This document shows, one piece after another, positions 44,801 to 59,800 of a stretch of DNA of 64,000 nt; positions within the stretch are counted from its first letter, which is position 1, and each line of letters begins with the position of its first letter. The notes beneath the pieces are model-generated. The model was not told where the DNA came from and made no database searches. It was given only the letters and a program-made list of their open reading frames with translations. Source of the DNA: Gari tellinella (taxonomy: Eukaryota; Mollusca; Bivalvia; Cardiida; Psammobiidae); assembly GCA_922989275.2 (NCBI GenBank), contig OV277861.1, positions 20,242,479 to 20,306,478 of the forward strand. Direction: 5' to 3'. The position numbers and the translations under genes are program-made.

Positions 44801-47800
44801 AATGCCCCTGAAGGCGCATTCTGTTTTACTTTCAGCCTGCTATAAGCTATTGTCTGCTAGAATATAGAAAAGAGTTATCATACATATTCATAACTGTATA
44901 AATTGGAACCATTTTCCTGAGTGGAGAAATAAATTAACGCCGTAAAAAGGTGTGTTTGTGGGGTAATGGTTTAAGGAGCTTTAAGATGTCACTTGTATTT
45001 TTGATACACTCAATTAGCCTGATTTTTGTGGTAGTAATATAGAGGTTTTACTATATATGCTTGATTCTATCAGACGGGAAATAAAGTGGCAGGTTTTAAC
45101 AATTTAAATCCAGTTGTTTTATGAAAATTTAACATTTCTTTGATAGGGGATTTTACTACAGGACGTTGGAAGTCATTTATCAGAGTCAACAGCATTTTGT
45201 TCATTGTAGCTGTAAATAATAATGAAGCTCCTTATCATTTGAGTTTATTGGAAATCTTGGTACATGGTCACTTTTCTGCAATGTACAATACACTTATGTC
45301 CCTGGTGCCCCAAATATTCTATTACAGAACACTCTAAAAAATTTGAAGAACAAATTCTATTAAAACATAAAAATTATAAATGATAAGTCTTGTGATAAAA
45401 AAAAATTAACCTATGCAACAATACAATTATATTGTGCAAGAAAATCAAGAATACAATGGATCAAATCTGCTCTGGGCTTTTACTACTATTGTTTGGCATG
45501 GCACACAGTCTAAGAAACTTACCTTTGTCATAGAACTTGTATCTCACATAGCACTGAGCTGTCTTGTCCAAGTTATTTTGCCCAACTATCAAGGCATTTT
45601 GCAGAGGGAAATTCACATGATCTATTGTAATGTTCAAGTGATGATATCTGTTTGAATCCTCATCTGTATGAAAGCAAAAATAGAAAATTTATTAAACCTT
45701 AAAAAGATATTAAAGATTAAAATCTTTATATCGAAAAAGCAGAATTCTTTCATTAGGTTACGTTAATATTTTTAAACAGTATCAAGTTGCCAATGTTAAG
45801 ATTTCAACTAATGGATAACACAGGTAGGACGGTTAGTACAAAAGGTAGGCCATATCAATAGAAGTAATTCGAATTCCCAAAAGCTAGTTGACATAATATA
45901 GTTTGAAACAGTTCAACTTTATACAGTCATAAAGGCACTGTAAGAAATAGTTCATATATCCTACTAACATATAGTAGGTGAAAGCAGGCTGTAGGTAAAT
46001 CAGAATGCACCTTAAATTGCATTCTGCTTCATTATTTTAAACCTGATTTAAGTGGTTAACTGCCTTCAAAACTAGAAACTATTGAGTAAAGGGTTAAGTG
46101 GTAATCTGCAAATCAACACACGAAACAGGTTATGGGTTATCAGGTTTAACCCATTACCGCATAAATACGCATTTTTATGCTTTTAATTTATTTCTCAATT
46201 GAAGAAAATAGTTCCAAATTATACCTTCATAAATATATACCATAAGAAATATTATCTATACCCTAGCAGATGATAGCTTAAAGCAGGCTGAAAGTAAAGC
46301 AGAATGTGCCTTAAGGCACATTCTGCTTTACTTTCAACCTGCTTTAAGTGGTCACCTATTTACAAAACTTGAAAAAAGGCTATGGTGTAATGGGTTAATG
46401 TTCAAGGTTTGTTAGAAAAGTCTAATACCTTCACTTTCCCATTCATCCTGTTCTATGTCCAAGTCCACCGGGGACCAGCCCACACCTCTAGCTGCATGTA
46501 TCACTCTCTCCCGGTCGTCATGGTGGGCAAACTTCACACACACCTCCAATCCACCACCTACTCTGTGTAAGCCTTTCTGGTCATGTGAGTCCTCACTGGA
46601 TTTAGTCTTATTCTCTTTATCCTCATCCTTACCCCAGGCTGAGGCCGGAATATTCACAGGAAGCCAGCCAGCCATGCCTAAAAGATATGCAATAATATAT
46701 CTTTCTAGAGTTTCACTTTTAGCCCATTACCCCATAAATACGCCTTTTTACGCCTAAATTTATTTCATTACTGAAGAAAATAGTTCCATTTTAAACAGTC
46801 GTGAAAATGTATTATAAGAAATATTTTCTATATCCTAGCAGATAATAGCTTAAAGCAGGCTGAAAGTAAAGCAGAATGCGCTTAAAGCGCATTCTGCTTT
46901 ACTTTCAATCTGGTTTAAATGGTGAACTATTTTCAAAACTAGAAACAGGCTATAGGGTAATTGGTTAAACTAGATAATTTTGGTAAAGCAGGTCATGGCA
47001 CCTCAATTCTATCAAAACTTAGAAACAATACATTCAATTACAATAACTGAAACTACACATTGATTAGTAAGTTTTTAGATGAAATACAAATTAAATTACA
47101 TGTGTGTATGCTGCACAATACTTTTTATCTTATACTGCTAGTTTAACAATTAAGTCCTGCTACTATTAGCATGTGTAAGAGGGATGTCTATCGAGGTCAA
47201 GACTGGTGGCCTCTTAAAGCAGGATGGAAGTAAAGCAGGAGCTTTCTGCTACACGTCCATCCTGCTGATCACATTCAGCTCCTAGCGATGAGTATACTCA
47301 TTGTTTATAAAGTGTACATGTTAAGAGTACACATGTCATAGGCAACAGTGTCGACCAAAAGCAAAGGGCTCCTTAAGGTGCCCTCTCATCTGGGTCTGCA
47401 CTGTTTGCCATTTGCAATAGATTGCAAAAAACAACCCTAATTAGTCAAAACTGGACTATGCCTAACTGGAAATTGGAATTTTCCATTGAGGAATTTTCCA
47501 TTGAAGTTTCAGCAATGAACAAGTGAATGCTACCATATGTCTGTAACATCATCCAGGAGTCCTCTTTTAGTTGTCTGAAATAGCTTGAGTTAGTGACACA
47601 TATAATACAATCAGGGCTCCTGATAAGAGGGAGTAAACTGAACAAATCCTCTATTTTCTCACTCATTTTAGCACCAAAACCTATGGTGTTACTACTCATT
47701 AGAATCGTCTCTTTGAGACGATTCGAATTAGTAGTGACAGCATAGGGTTTAATGCAGGAATAAAGATTGTAGTTTTTGGAATACTCCCCTTATCTGGAGC

Positions 47801-50800
47801 TCTGACAATATCAGCCTGTCTGCCTTACCTGTTCTGTGAGATAACAGAGCCACCATAGGCATGGTAGTGGACCCCAGTAACACATCTCCTGTCTTCTCAA
47901 TGAGCTGACGTCCTGACACACAATCAGAGTTGAGAGCTTGTAACTGTTTGTCAAGATCTGAAACAGAAAACAAACCATTACAGTAACCAATACTAACCAT
48001 ACCAGAACCAAACCATACAACATATCTTGTTTTGATAATGTTAGCCAACTTTTTATTTCACATACAGTCGAAACCGGATACTTCGACTTGCTAAAGTTGA
48101 ACCTACCCGTATTTCATATTAAAGTTTAATTTCGATAACTCATTCTTGCTTGAGTCGAAAATACCCATATTTCAAGGTTAAAATGTGGCTTAGCCACTAT
48201 GGAATACGGGTAAGTACAACTTACTCCAGTTTGAATTATTGAGTTTCGACTGTAATTAATGATTCTTTCGATGTGTCTTTGTATAGGAGAATCCGATGAC
48301 CACTGTTTAGATTGTTATTGCTAGAGTAGCTTGTTTCTATTTAACACATTTCTTTTTCTAACAGTTTTAGAGTTTAAATGAAGTGATTGTTTAAAGCAAA
48401 TTGTGATTAAAGCAGAAAGCTCCATTAGGAGTTTTTCTATTTGACATCAAGCCTGCTTTAATCCTTTACCCAATAACCTGTTTAATACATTAAAGACAGG
48501 AGATCACTTAAAGCAGGTTGAAAGTAAAGCAGAATGTGCCTTAAGGCACATTCTGCTTTACTTTGAGCCTGCTTTAAACTACCATCTGCTAGACTATATA
48601 AAAATATTTGTTATGGTAGGTATAAACTGGAACTATTTTCTTCAGTGGAGGAATTAATTAAATATGCTAAAAGTCGCTTCTATGGGGTTAAGCAGACACC
48701 TTCAGGGATTCAGGTACAGTTTTCTGTCTATTTATCAGGAAGGGGTAGAAGCATGAAAAGACATGTCTGTGAGGAATAAGTAAAGCCATGAAAAAATAAT
48801 TACAGTAAAACCTCTCTTACACGACCTATAAAATGTAGGCTTATAGATAGCATTTAAGACAGGTGACCATTTCATGTGTCGTAGTGCCGTAAAACCCAAC
48901 TCAATCAATCATTAGACAGGTGGCAGCTGAAAGCAAGATGATAGTAAAGCAGAAAGCTCCTGTAGGAGCTTTCTGCTTTACTGTCATCTTGCTTTAAGCA
49001 GCCACCAGCCTAAAACTTGATTTTTTTATCTTATGTAGTGGTCGAAATAGAGAGGTTTTACTGTACTATGATGGCCAAGCACATCATAAGCCTGAACAAT
49101 ACCCTACCTGCAGAAAGGCCTGGGATTTGATGCCACACTTCAAACGTTGCCTCTGCTGATTCCAGGAGTTCTGCCAAACACAGGGCATCAGAGTTGGCCT
49201 CAGTCCATAGCAACGGGCAGGGGAAGTCCATAAAGTGGGAGAACTCTGGGGCAAACGACCTGGCCACAGTACGGGTGATTCTCTCCCCTTCATTTCCCAG
49301 GAACGACAACTTCACTCTTATATAGGTGTTGACTCCTACTTCAGCTGGGTACTGCATTCCCTGGTCCAAGTGAGCTGCTCTCTCTGCAGCAGCCTGAAGC
49401 AACGATGTATAACAATGTACAGTGCTCCCTACCTACAACGGCCCTCCGAACAACGATTCCCTCGCAGTTCCCTAAACATGACCATTATGTCCAACGCTTT
49501 CACTGCTGCAATATCATCTGCTTAAATTTGTTGTTTACAGTTTTTCTCATAGTTACGCATTGGACAAGTTGACAAAAAAACATAAAGATGAATGACAGAC
49601 AGTTTGGAACAAGATCAGACGCCGTGTTACGCAGCGTCTGATCTGGGTTCAAACTCAGGGTTGGCCGGTAAAAACCGGGGCGGTTTTAACCGCCCGGTTT
49701 TAACCGGTTAAAACCGCCCCGGTCAATACTCCCTGAAGTGGTCAATACTGGTCAATACCGGTCAATACTCTTTTTTTGTTAAAATAAAGGTCTTAAAGCT
49801 TTAAAATGGTTTAATTATAGTGTAATTATGTATTACAGATACACAGGAAGCTATTTCAAGTGTATATGGGGGTATAGAAAGCACAAAGTGGATTTTTCAA
49901 ATCTGAAAAGACCACCCTGGTCGATTGAACTGACCATATTTATCGATTGAACTGACCGCTTGTGGTCGACTGAAATGACCACTTGCGATGGATTGAATCG
50001 ACCACTCTGTTTGATTGAAAAGACCACTCTGGCCAATTGAACCAGGTGTTTGGTGATTCCTGAAGTATTTCTTGACTTCTACAACTTGCTTTATCACCTG
50101 GTCAGGAGTAGTAAACTGTCCCAGCAGATTCAGCCAGTGTGCAGGGCAACCATAAACTGTCAGGCTGAGGTCGTCCTCCTTTAGGTTCTGCTTCATCACA
50201 GATATCTTATCACATTATCTGTGACTACACTGATGACCTTACAGCCATACTTCTCAGCAGAGGAGTAAAACAAAGTGTCAGTGTATTATGAATACCCCTG
50301 TCAGTGTATAATCACCCTGTATCAAGACATTTGATTGGTCACAATCAGATCTATGACACTCCCACTGCAGTGACATGGGGCAACCTAACACATGATTATC
50401 TGTTTTGACAGCAATTTACAGGTGTTGCAAACTTGCAAATACTTGATTTTCCCATGATTGTAAATAATAGTAGACATCAAAGAATCTTCAACATTTAATT
50501 GTTGATTGACTATGGGTAAATGACCTTAATTAATGGTTAATTAATTGCTGTAATATATTCCCAATATGGTCAATACTGGTCAATTGAAATTTTGAGTGGT
50601 CAATTGAGTTTTTAATGGTCAGTTGAGATGTAAGTGAACAGTTGATTGAGTTGAAGTATTTAGAGGTTGATTGATGTAAAGCTAACCTTTTGGTGACTAA
50701 ACTCCCAAACTGACCCTAGGTGGTCAATACTGGTCGATTTGCAAATGACAAGGCCGGTCATTTCAATCAACCACATTGTAAACAAGGTTTTATCAAATAT

Positions 50801-53800
50801 TTACAAAATGTAATTCAAATTCAATCTTTAGATTAAATCGTTGATATAATAATCATTCCCAGTATGCTAATCATGACAATGTATGAATAAGATAGGTAGG
50901 GTATAGTACTTTATTTTATAAGTAGTCTGATTGAATTGACCACATCAAATGGCCACCCGGCAAAAGACCACTTGTGGTCATTAAAGAAAAACTTTGAAAT
51001 ACAACATCAAATTATCATACTGTTATTTAAAAAAGATCCTTAACAGTACAGTTTGTCTGTACTGTATATATTAAACAACAATTTACATTGCTAGGGGTAT
51101 GATACATAGGTTTGTTTGAATTGGTCATTTCAATTGACCAGTAATGACCGGTATTGACCACTAATGACCAGTATTGACCGGTTAAAACCAGTATTGACCG
51201 CCCGGACGGTCAATACTCTTATTGACCGGTCGATTGCCAACCCTGTTCAAACTGTTCGCAAATGTACTCAAAGGGTATTTACCTTCCCTTCATATAACAA
51301 TTCCCTCCCCTCCGAACAACACACACAATATGTGTCTCCAATTGGGTGTTGTTGTAGAGAGGGAGCACTGTATGACTTAATCTGGTCTGAACCGATTCAA
51401 TGCAGGGACTGGGTATAAACATCTGTTGCAAACAGTGTAGACCCAGATCTGAATCTGCACTATTGTTCATACATTTAAATACCTGGAGGACAAACAGCTC
51501 AATAATCAATGTACATATACTCATATGTTAGAAAACAGAAAAGTCCATTGTAAACTTCAGCATTTTAAGTGTTAACCCTTAGCCTGCCACTCACGACTAT
51601 AGCTCCATATGCAAACAGCTTGGATCCGGATGAGACGCCGAGTAACTCGGCGACTCATCTGGATCCAAGGTGTTTGACACTCGGACAACATTTTCAGCAA
51701 TTTTGAGCAACTTTGAAACTTGAAGCAGACGAGAAATATAGCAGACGACAATTTATTTGGCGGGCTAAGGGTTAACAAATCTATTGTATAAGCAGAATTG
51801 ACAGATTCATTCTCAAGACCAAATGGTGGTATGCCTAGCTTGCTAACAAAAGTAATAGTTGCATGATATAAAACAAACAAATGACTCCTTAATGCATGAC
51901 AAAAGTAAAGCAGAAAGCTCTTATGTTTGTCATGCATTAACTCTTTCAACACTTAGTAACTCTTGTGATAATTAGGTTCCCGTGTGGATCTTTTTAGTTG
52001 CCAAAACATAAACAATTCGACTTGGAATTATTGGTAGTTGAATAAATACTGGTCTTATTAGCAAACAGTATAGACCCAAATCAGAGGGCTCCTATAGGAG
52101 CCCTCTGATCTGGGTCTTCACTGTTTGCAAATGTAATAAGTATATTTTTAATAGCTTCATGGTGTTGAAAGAGTTAAGCTGTAACCTGTATTAAGGACAG
52201 CTAAAGCACATTCTTCAAGTGACTGCTTCACACAATGTTAACTATTTCATTTCTCATCCACTAAGCTCTACTCACCTTCAGCCCACATGCTCTGACAACC
52301 CCTACTGAGATACACACTTGGGCCCCTGTCAGATTCTTACTGGCTGCTGCAGCACTGAGGTCATTCTACAATAAAGAATTCATTAATACATCGGCTACAT
52401 CAAAGGCATGAGAAATTTATAAATTCTCTCAGAATCCTTTCCCCCGTAGAAGCGCTTTTCAGCACATACAATTTATTCCTCCACTGAAGAAAATAGTTCC
52501 AATTTATACAGTCATGAACAAGTTTGATAAGAAATATTTTCTATATCCAAGCAGATGGTAGCTTAAAGCAGGCTAAAAGTAAATCAGAATGCGCCTTAAA
52601 GCGCATTTCACTTTACTTTCAACCTGCTGCATGTGGTCACCTGTCTTCAAAACTAGAAACAGGCTATGTGGTAATGGGATAATTTTGTAGAGTACAACCT
52701 CTAAAAGCAATATCATTTATGATACATATGAAACATGATTTGTCTAGTTACAAAAGTTTGCTAAGAATCCACTGAATTTCAGGTAATACCAAATACAACT
52801 GAGTTTAAGTTCAATAACTAGAAAAGTGTTTGTAAAACATGGATGCCCCACTGTATGCTTGGCCATAAATGCACTCTTTGACTGATCTAAGAGGTGGAAA
52901 TCAACTGCTATAAAACATGCTGTACTCACCGCGGCAGATAAGCATGTGAAGTTGAATGACAATAGTTACATTACTAAATCCATAATTGACCAACACATAA
53001 AAGTTTATATATTAACCTTGGTCAAAGAGGTCACAATAAAAGGTCAAGGTCATCAAACTGATGCAACATTCTGTACTCAATAATGCACATTTAAGCATGC
53101 AATTGATGGCTTTAAGCAGCCACCAGTCTTAATCACCATACAAGTCATGAGAGGAAAGGTTTAACAGATGACGACTGAGAGTATCATAAGAAATATTTTC
53201 TATATTCTAGCAGATGGTGGCTTAAAGCAGGCTGAAAGTAAAGCAAAATGCGCCTAAGGCGCATTCTGCTTTACTTTCAACCTGCTTTAAGTACTCTCCT
53301 GTCTTCAAAACTAGAAACAAACTATGGGGTAAAGGTCTAACAGCTGACTATGAAAAGTGAGGATACCCTACCTGTATGAGCTGTGTTTTATAGTGTATGG
53401 TTATGTCCATGAGGCCAGCCTCTGGTGATTTGGCTGCTTTACTCTCCTTACTGCTGCTACTGCTGTCTGTCTGAACATGACTGAGGGACACAGGGAAGGT
53501 TTGTACTGACGGCTCACCTCGTCTCTGCATCGTTATCATAGCACACAACTTGGCAAGGGGAAGACTCGACTGTAACAAACAATAACTTATTTACAAATCT
53601 GCAATGAAATAAATTGCGTTTATGACATGGCTGGTGATTTGGGTCTACATTGTATACACCTTCTAAATGCTATTTTCCCAGCAATACTGAGCAGATATAA
53701 TATATCCATTCTAGGAAGGAGGAATTCAATCTGTTGAACACACTCATTCCTTGAGTAACTTAAGTCTCCAATATATTGTTTTGTAAGTTGAATATAGCCC

Positions 53801-56800
53801 AAAATATATTCAGTAGGACCTCTCTATTTAAACCACTCAACTCAATTATGTTAATTATTTGGTGTTTAAGGCATGTGGCTGATTAAAGCAAGGGGAAAAT
53901 AAAACAGAAAGCTTCTTTAGGGGCATTTTGCTTTACTTTCAGCTTGCTTTAAGTTAACATCTGCAAAGATATAAGAAATAGTTATATTGTATTTTCATTT
54001 AAGGAATAATTCGAATATTTATTGTATTCATGGAGGTATGAAAAAAAAACCTGGTCACACTTTTGTATGAAACCGCTTTGCGGTTTCATACAAAAGTGTG
54101 ACCAGGTTTTTTTTTCATACCTCCATGAATACAATAAATATTCCGAATTATTCCTTATAATTTAATATCACTTCTGAATTTAAGAAAGTAGTCAAATAGA
54201 GAATCTGACGCGAATGTTCTTTTTTAACGCTTTTAAAACGTAGGTTGTAGTCCCTCCGCCATAACGCGACGTTGTTATGTAGTAACGCCGACGTCAATGA
54301 CGCCATTTGGCATCCTGCTTCATGCAGCACTTGTGAAGAGCAGTTGGACTAAGGGAAAGTAGTCCTGACAAGGCGTGGCCTGAATTTTATTTTTTTCATG
54401 GAGTTATGAAACAAAAATTACAGCCAATCACAGCTAACCAACTGTAATGAAAACAAACAATATTAAATTATTACTGTATAAAGACAGCTATTTTCTTTAG
54501 TGGAGGACTGCATGAAAGGTGTAAAAAGGCACATCTATGTAGTATTGAGTTAGAGCCAGTTGACTGCCTAGTTACCTTTGCAATGCACTGGTCCCTGACA
54601 TTGGGGTGATAGAAGCGACACCAGAGTTCAAAGGGAAGGCCTCCAGCCCCACCCCCTGTGTTAGCACACGCTGTAAATGTAAGAAGATTGTTACAGTAAT
54701 ATACAAATAGCAACATCACAAGGTTTTGATTTTAACCCTATATATGCTGCTTTTCTGATATATATAATTCCGTTTTTGCAAAAATGTTAAGTTAAGTTAT
54801 GTTCTATTAGAAAGTATTTCAGAAAAAACAAATAGTGCAGACCCTTTATAACTCTTTCAATTAGGGCATACACTGTTTGCAAAATATAAAACTACTAGTG
54901 TCCAGCACAGAAAGGGTTAAATAGATGAACCATTTCTAACATAACTTTTCTGCTAGTTTGTTTATAAACTCTTTACAATGTTAAATGCTGTGAATATAGC
55001 ATGGTAAGAAGAATTTGATGAAGATAACTGTTGTATTTTTTAATAAGTAAAGACGGTACTGTAAAGGTTATGGTGAGTATCCTATATTTTTTCTGGTTAA
55101 AAAAACAAACAAATATGTAAGAACTTTATTGACCATTACAGTAATATATGCTTTTACTTCATAGCCTATTTCAAGTTTTGAAAACAGGTGACCATTTAAA
55201 GCAGGTTGAAAGTAAAGCAGAATAGGCCAAAAGGCAAATTTTGCTTTACTTCTAGCCTGGTTTATGCCAAAATCTGCTAAAATCATATTCTTAATCTGCA
55301 TATTCATGACTGTATAAAGTGAAAGTATTTTCTTCAGTTTAGGAATAAGTCAGGGGTTAAGGCCACTCAAAAGAAGACAATCTTCGGTGTTTACAACTCA
55401 TTCATTTAAATTTTTTTTAATTCCCAAAGTATGTGATTGAGATTGTAAATGACTATCATGGTTCAAGGTTATAAAGAGTTTGAGTTGAGTCTGAGATCAT
55501 TCTCAAGCATTTGATTGGCCAGATTTGAGCTTTTGCTCAACAAAAGCTCAAATCTGACCAATCAAATGCTTGAGAATGCTCTCACCCTCAAGTCCAAAGC
55601 TTTATAACCTTGGGGCCTTTTTACCTGTGAGCAGCTCCCTCTGTACTGGTGTGCCATTAGGCAAGAGTATTCGATGTCTCGTCACATCATTGAATGTCGG
55701 GTCAGCTACACATAGTGTGGTGGCTGTACGGAATGCTTTCATCGTTGGCACAGCTAGAAGTAACGAATAAACAAATGGTACAGAAACACTTAATATACAT
55801 TGTATATAAGCATAACTATTGTGGCTTCAAATTTTATACTTTCAGATAAAACATGGACTGTAAAAATAAAAGTCTGGGAAAGCAAATGTTTCATGTCTTT
55901 TCTGGAAGTTTTATCTTAAGGCAGGTCTTTTAAGCAAATCACGAAAAGCTGGCCAAGCTGTATAGTTGTTTTTACATAATGTTTTCAGCAGAGGATTAAT
56001 TGTGGCCTGATCAACAAATAAACCGGATAGTGAGTGAGTGAGTGAGTGAGTTTTTATCAGACGAAGGTTCTTATTTGCCCTTTTAGTGCTGAATATACAA
56101 TCTGTTCAAATTACTACCTGCTTTATTCCTGGAAGAGGCATTCTCTTCTTTGCATTTTAAAACTTACACTCTTAGTCTGGATCCTGATTGTATGACCAGT
56201 TCCAAACTGGGTATAAAAGTCAAATTACTTGGTTTCCATTCTTCCATACATATTGGTAATCTTTTGACATTTTTTCCAAGAGTTACTAAACATCAATGTT
56301 CAAGAATGGGTGTGTAACAGTCTTATCTATGTATTATGTTGGTGAATTTCTTGTAGAACTTATGTACAGTAAAACCCCTCTATTACGACCACTTAAATGT
56401 ATTGATTGTTAGGTGTTTACAACAGGTGACTGCTTAAAGCCAGGTGACAGTAAAACAGAAAGCTCCTAAAGGAGCTTTCTGTTTTACTGGCACATTGCTT
56501 TAAGCTGTCACCTGACTTGATACAATCAAAAAGCCTTCACATAAGTGGTCGTAATAGAGAGGTTTTACTGTTGTCTCTGTATCAAGTTTGCAGATTTCCT
56601 GCTAGTACTGACCATGGCGTATAACTGGAGCACCAGGAGGGTTGGTTTGTTGCTGTGCTGGGAAAAAGTACTGGACAAAACAATCAGCTTCTCCCCAGAT
56701 CATGTTCTCAAACAGTGTTAGCCCACGTACACCCTCCACAACAATCTCAAACACATGCTCCACTGAAATAGACAAGTAAACATGTGGTCAATTCTGTGTT

Positions 56801-59800
56801 AGGAGATCTTTCCATAGAAGATTCATGGACAGTCTTAAATACATGCATATGTGGTTGCTTAATCATGCAACATAAAAATATTTTCTTCTGCATTTTGCAG
56901 TCTCTAAAATTTAAAGACCGCAAAGTTTCTTCAGTGAGGGGATTTCAATTATGATACAATGATTTTACATTGCTTTAACAGTATTTCAATCATATCCCAA
57001 CATCCAGCTAACTACAGGTGGAAGAAGACCCTTGGTGAGGGGGTCGCTGAATGTAAATTAATCATTTTTATAATATCCAAATGTATATTCCTTAAAACAC
57101 CTGTACTATACCAGTCATTTTACATATAGAACATTGAACAAACAATAACTTACCAACACTCTCTGTGCCTATCTGGGCAGGAATGGAATCCCCTTGGTTG
57201 AGCAAATCTTGTCTGTAAGTAAGAGACAAATTTAACCCTTTACTCTATACACATATTAATACATTTAATTCATTCATTCCCTGAAGAATATAGTTCAAAT
57301 TTATTCAGTCATAAATATGTATGTATAAATAGGTTTTTATGTGCTTACGACATTATCAAATGACATCACTTTGACATGGGCAGGGTTTAACCGCGTACAA
57401 ATGTCTATTGCGTGAACTGCATCTATTTTCAGTCACGATCCTTACATTCCCCACCTGACATCGACATGTTATAATAGACATGACATCTTTATAAATGGTC
57501 AAAATGATGGATATATTGTACTTTCTATACAACCAAGATTGAACAAGGTGTTTGGTTTCTTACACATTGGTCATAATTATGTGCAGTTTCAGCCAATCAG
57601 ATTCGAAAAATTTATGATGACTGGAAATATAAAAGAGCTGTAGTCTGCTATTTGCTGTTCTTAATGATTGTACAACATTGAAGGGCGTGATGCTACAACA
57701 CTGTGCCATGAAGTCCTACCTCTCTAGGTAATGCTGTGGTCTCTCTGGAACAGATATAGCTGCCGTCCCATCGGTCTTCATTCGAACAAGATGGGCAACC
57801 TGTTACACAAACACATGCTTTGATACAATATTACAGTTAAATATGTTTGATAATCTATCTGACAGTGAAATAAGGTGGATTTGTTAATAGTATAACGAGA
57901 GCACTGCAAACAGGTGCTAGATGCTTGTCTTTCTCATACAAAATTGAGATGGCTACATAGGCTACATACCAGAGTTCCAAATTTAAAATTGTATATGGGT
58001 GTATGATGCTTTCTTGATCATAAAAGTTTGTAAGCCAACAACAACTCATACATACTTGGACATACATGTGTTTACTATGGCCATACAAGAGGAAATAATA
58101 CTATGCCAGGTTTTAATAAATCTAATTTCTAACTTAAAAGACTTTAAACCTTCACAAGCAATTCCATTAACAGTAAATCTAAGTCGAACAGAGTACTTAA
58201 TCTGCAAAAACAATCATAGTTGTAATGAATTACTCTTTTGATAGTGAACAAATATTTAAAGTTTGAAGGTAATACCTTTGACAGTCAATGAGAAATTTGA
58301 GTTTTTGTTGAGCAAAAACTTAAATCTGACCAATCAAATGCTTGAGAACGATTTCAGACTCAACTCAAGCTTTTATAACCTTGGGGCCAGGGCTCCAGAT
58401 AACAGGGAGTAAAAGGAATAAGTCCAACATTGTCTCACTCACTTCAGCACCAAATCCTATGGTGTTACTTCTTATTAGAATCGTCTCAAAGAGACGATTC
58501 TAATGAGTAGTGACACCATAGGGTTAAATGCAGAAATAAAGATTATGGTTTTTGAAATACTGGGACCCTTACCTGGAGCCCTGGATTAGTCCATTTTTAA
58601 ATGTAGCATTGTAAGGCAGAATTGTATCACGGTCTGATGTTAGCTTACCTGTTCAGCAGACCCCATGGCAAGTAGAACATTAATTTGGCCGTATTGAGAA
58701 CCACTGAAGGGGTCCACCACAGGTAGGTAGTTCTCGACGGCTATCACAGGATACTGGAAGACAAAACAAAGGCACGTGTAAACTAGAGACTGCATACAGT
58801 GTATACTCCGAGATGGTTTGCAAGTTTAATCCTTCACCCAATAGAAGTGCCTTTTAGACCATTTAATAAACTCCTCAACTGAAGAAAATAGATCCAATTT
58901 AAAAATAATCTTCTATGGAGTAAAGGGTTAAATCAAGATAACAGAGTTTGTTTACTTTTCATAACCAGGGTTATGTATAAGTATCAATGTAATACACCTT
59001 ATAGAACTGCCAAAGTATTTTTCTGTTGAGACTGATGTTATTTCAAGTATAGTAAAACCTCTCTATTACGATCACAAAATTATTCTATCTATTAGGTGTT
59101 TAATGCAGGTGGCTGCCTAAAGCAAGGTGATTGTAAAACAAAAAGCTCCTGTAGGAGCTTTCTGTTTTAAGATCGCCTTGCTTTAAGTTGTCACCTGCAT
59201 TCTATACAATCAACTAGCATTCTTTATAAGGATATTGTAATAGTAAAGGTTTTACTGTTGATGTTTAAATGCTAATTAGAGATAGATTTTCGGTTAATCC
59301 TTTTCATTAATGAAACTGCAGTACTCCCTCCCAACAACAACTCCCTCCTTACAACGATCCTTGCCGCTGTTCCCCAGACAAGACATTTATGTCCAACCTT
59401 CACATGGCTGCAAAACCATCTGCTTAAATTTGTTGTCTGCTATTTTTCTCAAAGCTTCATATAAGGGGACATTTTGATAGAATAAATATAATGAGGAGTC
59501 ACAAACAGCTTGAATCCAGATCAGACGTCACATTACGCGGCGTCTGATCTGGATTCAAGCTGTTTGCAAATGTTAGCCAAGTCTTAATTTCCCACCCTAT
59601 AACGACTCCCTCTGAACAACACACATATTGTTTTTTCTCCCATTGGGTGTCGTTGTAGAGAGGGACCACTGTACAAGCTCTGTGAAGACAAATAAATGGA
59701 AATGGAAATGGAAAATTAAGCTACTTACTTGGGATTTGAGCAAAGCAGAACTGATTCTTTTGTCCCTGAATGACATGTAAAACTGGTGCAAACTCAGCTT

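Larger units (their letters stand above)
49420..51370. repeat. TA-3 element interrupted by a hAT element
   Basis: CAGTGCTCCCTACCTACAAC left after TA, and TTGTTGTAGAGAGGGAGCACTG right before TA. The core B relative (GACAGTTTGGAACAAGATC...GATCTGGGTTCAAACT) is cut near its outer right arm by the hAT insertion at 49656-51245 and resumes as GTTCAAACTGTTCGC. Confidence 0.8.

Noticed and set aside
45140..45655. Plus-strand open frames of 65 and 80 codons
   Set aside because: The second is antisense to C2CD3 exon 17; the first is AT-rich intron sequence without splice context.
49897..50199. Minus-strand open frame of 100 codons as a host gene
   Set aside because: Half is a hAT transposase remnant and the other half is translated GGTCAATAC-type subterminal repeat.
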